Of a DNA stretch of 14,939 nucleotides, positions 9,451-14,939 are shown piece after piece. Position 1 is the stretch's first letter; each line of letters starts with the position of its first letter. The stretch is from positions 16,482 through 31,420 of the forward strand of contig NWUY0300009911.1 of the NCBI GenBank assembly GCA_004151065.3, read 5' to 3'. The translations under genes were made by a program, and so were the position numbers. The stretch is from Larix sibirica (lineage: Eukaryota; Streptophyta; Pinopsida; Pinales; Pinaceae). The notes beneath the pieces are model-generated. The model did not search any database. It had not been told where the DNA came from and saw only the letters and a list, made by a program, of their open reading frames with translations.

Positions 9451-9465
9451 TTGGCTCTTATACCA
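9451..9465 (-). other. tRNA-iMet primer binding site (PBS)
   Basis: Two bases inside the CA end of the LTR, the minus strand reads TGGTATAAGAGCCAA. Plant retroelements primed by initiator methionine tRNA have TGGTATCAGAGC here, so 11 of 12 positions match. Together with its correct 2-base spacing from the LTR end, it fixes the element's orientation as right to left and shows that the LTR is not a clean solo LTR. Confidence 0.75.
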
Positions 9466-9605
9466 AATGAAATGCCTAAATGGAGTTTCTAAAACATGCA
9501 CAAGCGCTTATCCTATTCTCAAACAAATTTTCCTATCGGTTTGTCTATGAAAGTTACATGTAAATATATAAAAAAGAGAAAACTTACTCCACATTACCAC
9601 ACAGA

Positions 9606-9688
9606 CTGCAAAACGATAAGATCCTTCTTATTTTATCAGAAAATTTATATTAACTACCTTAGAAAAATAGGAAGAAAATTAGACTTAC
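9606..9688 (-). other. Candidate intron within the LTR
   Basis: On the minus strand AAG|GTAAGT (donor at 9688-9687) is followed by 83 bp of AT-rich DNA with a CTAA-type branch candidate and TTTTGCAG|TC (acceptor ending 9606). Both sites are near-consensus for plants. If transcription starts upstream in the LTR, this would be a U5/leader intron. It could equally be chance. Confidence 0.35.
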
Positions 9689-10038
9689 CTTAAGTATGGA
9701 GTGGTACCTCTGAGTCCTTGAGGATGGTGCTGTGCCCTTGAGTATTCATTCATTCCAACCGTTTCCTAACCGAAATCTTGGGTTCCACTCATCTCCCAAC
9801 CAACCCCTCAACTTCAAGCTGAGGTACCCCGAGATCCCAACCAGTAAGCTATTCTAGCAGTAAATTCCCCACCTTGGTAAAATCCCAACACAACAAAATC
9901 TCTTCTTCTTACCGTTTCCATCTTTAAATTCCCTATCTCATCCCAAAACCCTCGTGAATTCTCTTTCCCATAAAACTCCTTCCCCAAAATCAATAACCCC
10001 CTTTCTTGTGAAAGGGACCTCCTTAAATGGATTTATTT

Positions 10039-10081
10039 CCCCCATGCATGGATGACTCCACTTGTCATCCATGCGGGGGGG
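10039..10081. repeat. Strong GC-rich inverted repeat (hairpin) in the LTR
   Basis: The left arm 10039-10056 (CCCCCATGCATGGATGAC) and right arm 10064-10081 (GTCATCCATGCGGGGGGG) can pair over 18 positions with two mismatches around a 7-base loop. Ten inner pairs are perfect. It is the most stable secondary structure I can see in the window and lies in the U3-side part of the LTR, where it could be a regulatory or termination structure or a remnant of a tiny inserted element. Confidence 0.85.
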
Positions 10082-10200
10082 CTTTTCATGCATACTTCAA
10101 GTTTAGTTAATTTTTACTTCTGATCCCCGACTTTGCTAATTTAATTATTATATACATTGTCATTATATTTATTATATAATGTGGGAATTACAGACTCATG

Positions 10201-10262
10201 ATGAGCGTGGAGTACCTACAAGATGAGATGAATGAGCATGGACTATCTGCAAGATGAGATGA
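10201..10262. repeat. 31-bp tandem repeat, two copies
   Basis: ATGAGCGTGGAGTACCTACA… (10201-10231) is repeated as ATGAGCATGGACTATCTGCA… (10232-10262), each ending AAGATGAGATGA. The 31-bp period is not a multiple of three. It begins nine bases after the LTR edge at 10192. Confidence 0.85.
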
Positions 10263-11444
10263 AGTTTTTCTCAATTACAACTATAAGATTGGCTTGAAGA
10301 GTAGTTTGAAAAATTTATTAATAAGGAAGTAGAGTTGTGAAAATGGAGTTTTAAGGGTTACAAAGAGATAATCTTATACATAGATATTATGTGAGATGAC
10401 AATGATATTTTTTGGGTGGAGTTCCTAGCCGTGACCCTATACGAGTGGTTGAAATGAGACACTAAGATATACCTAGTGGAAAAAGAGTAGAATGGAGTCC
10501 ATAGAACTTAATCGTGCTTCAACAATCAGATCATCAATTGACCTGAAAGTACTATATTGTTGGGCTAAGACAATAATAGAAAGGTACATAGTCAAGTTTG
10601 TAGTGGAGTTGTGGCAATATTAATATAGGGTCAAGGAGAGGTTTGGACATGATGTGAGAGGCAGGTAGCTAGATGAGACCCCTACCTAATTAAAGATGCT
10701 ACCAGTGGAAGAAGAAATTTTGCCTTTCCAACTAGCTAGCGTGGAAGCTTAAAAACCTTGCACCAAAGGGGTGGTCAAAATGGGGCTGGTGATGATGAAG
10801 GTATGGAGTAAAGTGTCATGGAGGAAGTGATGATCAGTGGGAAGGTTGAACATTCTTTAAAGAGAGAAAAGATTATAAACTAGTGGTGGTTCAACTAGAT
10901 GAAGGTAGTTAGAGAGTATAAGAGACATCTTATATAGAGAAACAATAATAAGCGAATCAATAAGGTGAGGTTGTGGGAGCTGAAGAAACTATTAAAAAAA
11001 AGAGGGTTAACCAACCAATGGTTGAGAGATTATGGATTGCCATTAGAAGAGAGTCCAGTGAGAGGTCATAGTGGTGAAGGTATGGCATTAGGGTCTAAAG
11101 GATTGACCTAGGTAGGGTCACACATCGATTTTGGGGTATAAACAAATGCATAGATCTAATATAGAAAAAATTTGTATTCAAACTAAGTTTGAAAAAACTA
11201 TAAGACAATGATGCATAAAGAGTTGCACAAGTGGATGATGCACTCATAGACATATTTCAATTATTTGAAGGAGAGGAAATCCTATAAGATGACATGATGC
11301 CACAAACCACTAGAGAGCCAACCTAACACCAAACACACTGTAGGTGCCTTCTATATTAGATACCTTTTAAATAATTTTTTTAGTACTAGTTTGATTTCTA
11401 ATCGTAGTTAGCCCACATTGAGATGAGGTAGTGGAAATATAGGT
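10263..11444. other. Badly decayed, unassigned stretch
   Basis: The + strand is purine-rich with many short frame pieces (for example I-D-L-K-V-L-Y-C-W-A-K near 10535 and D-D-A-L-I-D-I-F-Q-L-F-E-G-E-E near 11235) but no frame stays open for more than about 40 codons and no motif is recognised. It lies directly 5' of the + strand gag, so it may be its leader or N-terminal coding part in an advanced state of decay. Confidence 0.4.
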
Positions 11445-12434
11445 AGTAGTAGTAGTAATCTTGGTGAAAATAATGGGATTGGTCAAACAAGATGTGGTAG
11501 TATGTTTTAGAATCAATCTCAATATTTGGTGGCTTAATGCCTAGGGGATTTTGTTTCTTTTAGTAATTGTAGTATTAATAGTATGGTGAGGGTCCAAGGA
11601 GGATCTACCTCAAGGTTTCCCGAGTTTTTAGGCAAGGGAGATGGAGACACAAACCAATGTTGTTCCTATGTGATTCTATCTATATTTCCCAAGGGACAAT
11701 GCTCAGACAATGCAAGGTACCAAAATCCCGGAGTTACATAGTAATGCTAAGGGGTAGGGATTTATAATTGTATACAAATTTTGTGTAGAACACTCCACTA
11801 CGAGTTAAACTTTGGATGAGTTCAACTGACAATTCATTATTAAATTTCTTAAGCCTAAGTTTGAGCAACAAGGCATTGCCGAGCTAGAGGATATCAAACA
11901 AATAGTGGGGAAACTACTTCAGAGTATGATCGATGATTCAAGGATTGTATGGGTAGGTTAACATTCAAATCCATGGAACTCAACACAAAGAATGGTCCAT
12001 TGAAGGTCTTATTCCTCTAACCATAATCCATTTGGTGCAATAATAAATCACAAATGAAATAGAGACTTTAATGGAGCAAGCCATGAGGATAGGAGTATGA
12101 TCGGTGATTCAAGGATTTGATAAGTAGGTTAACATTCAAATCCATGGAACTCAACACAAAGAATGGTCCATTGGAGGTCATCTTCCTCTAACCATAATCC
12201 ATTTGGTGCAACAACAAATCACAACTCAAATAGAGACTTTGGAGCAATCCATGAGGATAGAGTCTATTCCAGGGTACCTTGGTAACAACCCAGTAATCAC
12301 ATTCACTTCAATGCTAGATTTGGCACAATTTTAGACTCAATCCAAAGTCTCTACATAGTAGTTATGGGAGTTGGTGAAAGAAAAACCTAACATAAATCAC
12401 GTTTGGTGTGCTACTTGTGAGACTAGCCATTTCT
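11445..12434 (+). pseudogene. gag: Second Ty3/gypsy gag pseudogene, different lineage
   Basis: Recognisable blocks in order are: a Ser/Asn-rich N-terminal part from 11445; R-F-P-E-F-L-G-K-G-D (11613 on); L-Y-T-N-F-V…N-T-P-L (about 11770-11800); F-L-K-P-K-F-E-Q-Q-G-I-A-E-L-E-D-I-K-Q-I-V-G (ending about 11910); S-E-Y-D-R-x-F-K-D (11919 on); H-K-E-W-S-I-E-G-L-I-P-L-T; E-Q-A-M-R-I-E; and the zinc-knuckle start W-C-A-T-C-E-T-S-H-F (12404-12433). This is the capsid-nucleocapsid series of a common plant Ty3/gypsy gag type, distinct from the - strand gag at 4136-5129. The blocks fall successively in frames 3, 1, 3 and 2 with many stops, so several indels have accumulated. The last knuckle Cys is not seen in frame. 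No protease or RT is recognised downstream. Confidence 0.85.
11922..12260 (+). repeat. 171-bp tandem duplication inside the gag pseudogene
   Basis: Copy 1 (11922-12092) starts GAGTATGATCGATGATTC; copy 2 (12093-12260) starts GAGTATGATCGGTGATTC. They align throughout at a constant offset of 171 until a 3-base loss near the end of copy 2 (168 bp). The unit covers the S-E-Y-D-R…E-Q-A-M-R-I block. 171 is 57 codons, so when made the duplication would have kept frame. The copies differ at roughly 15-20 sites, which means the duplication is old. Confidence 0.9.
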
Positions 12435-12684
12435 AAGAGTCATTTTAAGGATTCCTCTATTCCCAACCTCCCCATAGAACCAAAAAATATACAAACAACA
12501 AAGACCAAATGAGAATTTTGAACATAGGTACTACCCACTACCTGGAAACCTATAGACTGAGCAAGAGAGACTACATAATGATGAAGACAAAGGATGGGGA
12601 TTCTAATTGCTTACCTCTGTCAAAATAGCTGACTGGGGTGATTTGTTCCACAAGCACTCCTCCCATTCCTTTACAATACTGTAT
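12435..12684. other. Region after the gag zinc knuckle, unassigned
   Basis: The + strand expected to hold the gag C-terminus and protease shows only short frames. P-I-P-L-Q-Y-C-I-Y near 12660 might be a relic of a second Cys-rich gag motif, but the match is too weak to claim. Confidence 0.3.
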
Positions 12685-13241
12685 TTATCTTGCTAAGGTA
12701 AGAAAGACCACCGTTGTCTTCACACCAACTAGAACCCATACATACAAACAACATAGGGGATCGATGTTCCTGTCTTCATACGTGAGAAACAATTCTAGAA
12801 TAGTCTTGAAGAACAATATCCCACCTTCACCCAACAATTGCAATAAGGTTGATTTAACTCTCCAATCATGCCAATGTATAATCAAATGTGGGAGAGCCTC
12901 AAGGGAATGGGGAGAGTTAAAGTTCCTCACTTGATCCTTGTGCTTCAAGTTTTGTATGTTGCTACTTGTTTCCCACCATGCAAAAACATTAAGTGATTCC
13001 TATTCCTAAGTTTAGGATGAGATATGATTGTTGAATTTCTACAAGGCATAATGCTATGGTATCCAAAAAATTTAAGGGGATCCCCCATTTTTAACCAAGA
13101 TGCCATTAACCAAGATGTCACTTGATTTTTGGGAATGATGAGATAGGAATTCCCAAAAACCATCGTTAACTTAATTTGTTGAGAATAGAGGATATTGATC
13201 CCAAAGTATAAACTGTGAATTTCTTCTTGGTTAATGGTCAT
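12685..13241 (-). pseudogene. Two adjoining unidentified open frames on the - strand
   Basis: The minus strand is open for 98 codons (13241-12945, M-T-I-N-Q-E-E-I-H-S-L onward) and then, overlapping by four bases in another frame, for 87 codons (12948-12685, containing H-W-H-D-W-R-V-K-S-T-L-L-Q-L-L-G-E-G-G). Nearly 560 bp open in this AT-rich, stop-dense setting, with one shift, is more than expected by chance. The second piece has a hydrophobic, protein-like run. I recognise no domain. It is on the opposite strand to the upstream gag, and an equally long + frame overlaps it (12638-12934), so coding strand is uncertain. Confidence 0.25.
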
Positions 13242-14208
13242 TCTTCCTAGTCCCTAGGCTTAGCATATTTCTAGATTTTCACTGGGCTTGTATGGGACAC
13301 CCCTTGGTCCTACCATCCCTATTCAAGATGTGTTGTTATTCAAAATATGATGTACAAATAGAAAAAAAAAACATTAGATATTTAGGGTTTGTGTCCCTCC
13401 CAAATTCTCAAATATAACGCAAACAAATGATATAATTGATTAAAACCCCACAAGATGTAGATCCATTATACATTTTTTTTCTAAAAAATAGGAACAATAA
13501 AATGAATTACCAATAGAATGTTTATGAATACTTGACCCAACCATTAAAAAAGATGAGGAAATAAGTTGCAGAAGTGAGAATTCAAAAACTATTCGCAACA
13601 GTGTAGCTACTATACTCTACAATACACATCACAAAGATGTTCCTAACATAAAGTTACTCCAAATATGTTTTAGATATTCTACTAGTTCATCCAGGAAGAA
13701 GTCAAACATATTTATTGATGCAATTATCACAATTTGCAATCTAGTCCAAGCCTTAGTATCCATCAATTTAGTTGACAAAGCTTCTAAACTTTCACATAAA
13801 CTTCAATCATAATCAACTAATATGGCTTGGTAAATATATACTCAAAGACCAATCAACTATGTAGTGAACACACATGATCAATAGTAACCCGTCCTCTATT
13901 GATCCCACCTTATGAATTTCTCCCCTACCTACACGCCATGCAAGACACTTTAAGAGACATTCCTTATTTAGTTCAAAATGTTTAGCAAAAATATCTTTCA
14001 ATTGATATTAAACCTTTGACTCAACTATCTCAACCTCTCATATCCCACTCAATATGATCCATATATTGATCACAACTTTGTGAAGAATTTCTTAAAAAAT
14101 ACAAGTTATGTGAGAAGAATTAAGATACATTCCTCATGTCCAAAATATTATTTCAATTGATACCAAACATAACTCAAATGCCAATTCAAAATCATCATAC
14201 ACTCTCAG
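13242..14208. other. Unassigned AT-rich DNA
   Basis: No recognised gene. The only longer frame (13813-14001, - strand, 62 codons) has no recognisable motif and is probably fortuitous. A run of ten A at about 13361-13370 and several T/A tracts are the only simple-sequence features. Confidence 0.5.
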
Positions 14209-14270
14209 TGCCCTCCTAATGTAAGTATAGCCCATACAGTCTTAATGCCCTCCTAGTGTAAGTATAGCCC
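14209..14270. repeat. 37-bp tandem repeat, about 1.7 copies
   Basis: TGCCCTCCTAATGTAAGTAT at 14209 recurs with one change (TGCCCTCCTAGTGTAAGTAT) at 14246, and both continue AGCCC. The period is 37 bp and the second unit is complete for 25 bases before diverging. Each copy contains a GTAAGT donor-like word by coincidence or design. Confidence 0.85.
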
Positions 14271-14939
14271 CCATCAATGTACTTCAATCCCATTAAAATA
14301 CTTAACTCCCATGATCATAATCATTATAGAATACCCATTATATACATGTTGAAAAAAATTATTGTTTAAGCATCTAGAGTCTACCCAACTATGTTATTAA
14401 CTAAGAAATATTAAGTTTTGTCAATCATACAATCAAAAGCTCTAAATACCTCTTAAATCATGTTAAACATCACAAAAAGTTCAAATCCCCTTAGTTGCTA
14501 GTAAGTCCTTAGCCTTATACAATCTTATCTCATTAGCTAGTCCAATCCTTAACCAATCTTATCTTTATAGTTATTGTTTTCATAATAATGAAACTTCTTT
14601 TAACTCAAAGTAAATCAAGTAAGCTAATGCAATTAAAGATAATAAACATATTATTCAAATATATTACAAAATTACAAAACCAACATATTTTATATATGAT
14701 AATATAATACACACAAAAAAAGACTCTACATGAATTAATTTATATATTAAATAAAAATACTTTAATTATATTTAATTCATAAATATATCATTTAAATTTA
14801 AGATTATTTTATATTTTAATATTAAAAATTAATTTTTAATAAAAAATAGTGTAGTTTAAATATTCTATGTTTTTTAATTTAGATGCCATGAATATTTAAA
14901 GGTGTTGAATCTATTTATAAATTCAAAAAAACAATTTAA
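14271..14939. other. Very AT-rich terminal stretch
   Basis: AT content climbs sharply, especially 14630-14939, which is almost wholly A and T with many TTTAAT/ATTTAAA words. There is no frame, RNA gene or repeat of clear period. It could be an intergenic spacer or matrix-attachment-like DNA, but nothing proves this. Confidence 0.5.

Larger units (their letters stand above)
9468..10192 (-). mobile_element. 5' LTR (725 bp) of a retrotransposon, - orientation
   Basis: On the minus strand the segment starts TGTAATTCCCAC (10192 downward) and ends GGCATTTCA (9468), giving TG...CA ends with the short imperfect inverted repeats TGTAAT/ATTTCA. A PBS follows after two bases, which is diagnostic of a 5' LTR. 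Inside are a strong hairpin about 112-154 bp from the start, an AATAAA at about 10032-10037, and an 83-bp segment with good splice signals nearer the 3' end. The five bases outside the start are GACTC on the + strand at 10193-10197. No second LTR or matching 5-base duplication is found in the window. The interior next to it is lost or interrupted by the ERD4-like exon within 190 bp. Superfamily (gypsy or copia) cannot be fixed from an LTR alone. Confidence 0.75.

Noticed and set aside
9468-10192. Solo LTR interpretation
   Set aside because: A primer binding site with correct spacing follows the CA end, and the flanks (CCAAA vs GACTC) do not form a target duplication.
13813-14001. 62-codon minus-strand frame
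   Set aside because: No motif and no supporting context.

Overview
The window looks like repeat-rich, AT-rich nuclear DNA of a plant with a large genome. The evidence is two decayed Ty3/gypsy gag genes on opposite strands, an LTR with a tRNA-iMet primer site, plant-type splice signals and a fragment of a plant ERD4/OSCA-type membrane protein. A seed plant is likely. A gymnosperm is my guess from the flavour of the retroelement proteins, but this is inference only. I see no intact protein-coding gene, rRNA, tRNA or CRISPR array. Everything recognisable is broken by stops or frameshifts.

Left part (1-3347, + strand). A degenerate array of four 64-68 bp units with inverted GCGGG/CCCGC arms (53-318) lies upstream of a probable 5'-UTR intron (511-606). 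This is followed by a long decayed reading frame (628-3347). Its conceptual protein of about 900 residues has a Trp/Phe-rich globular N-terminal part, a charged helical stretch, a Pro/Ser/Thr-rich linker and a C-terminal coiled coil. I do not recognise the family, and it is the most unusual object here.

Middle left (3344-5129, - strand). A Ty3/gypsy gag-protease-RT fragment runs right to left. It stops abruptly at the N-terminus of reverse transcriptase, exactly where the coiled-coil pseudogene ends. Its protease active site and gag zinc knuckle are both mutated.

Centre (5130-8800). Mostly unassigned AT-rich DNA, with one weak unidentified open frame on the - strand (6838-7296) and a 29-bp x3 tandem repeat (8191-8277).

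Middle right (8805-10192). An ERD4/OSCA3-like (CSC1 family) pseudogene exon on the + strand is followed at once by a well-formed LTR on the - strand (9468-10192, TG...CA, with a PBS at 9451-9465). The LTR contains a strong hairpin and an intron-like segment.

Right part (10193-14939). A 31-bp x2 repeat, a badly decayed stretch, a second Ty3/gypsy gag of a different lineage (+ strand, 11445-12434) carrying a 171-bp internal tandem duplication, two unidentified open frames on the - strand (12685-13241), a 37-bp x2 repeat and a very AT-rich end.

The pieces do not work together as a pathway. The layout is a record of successive retroelement insertions, truncations and gene decay.
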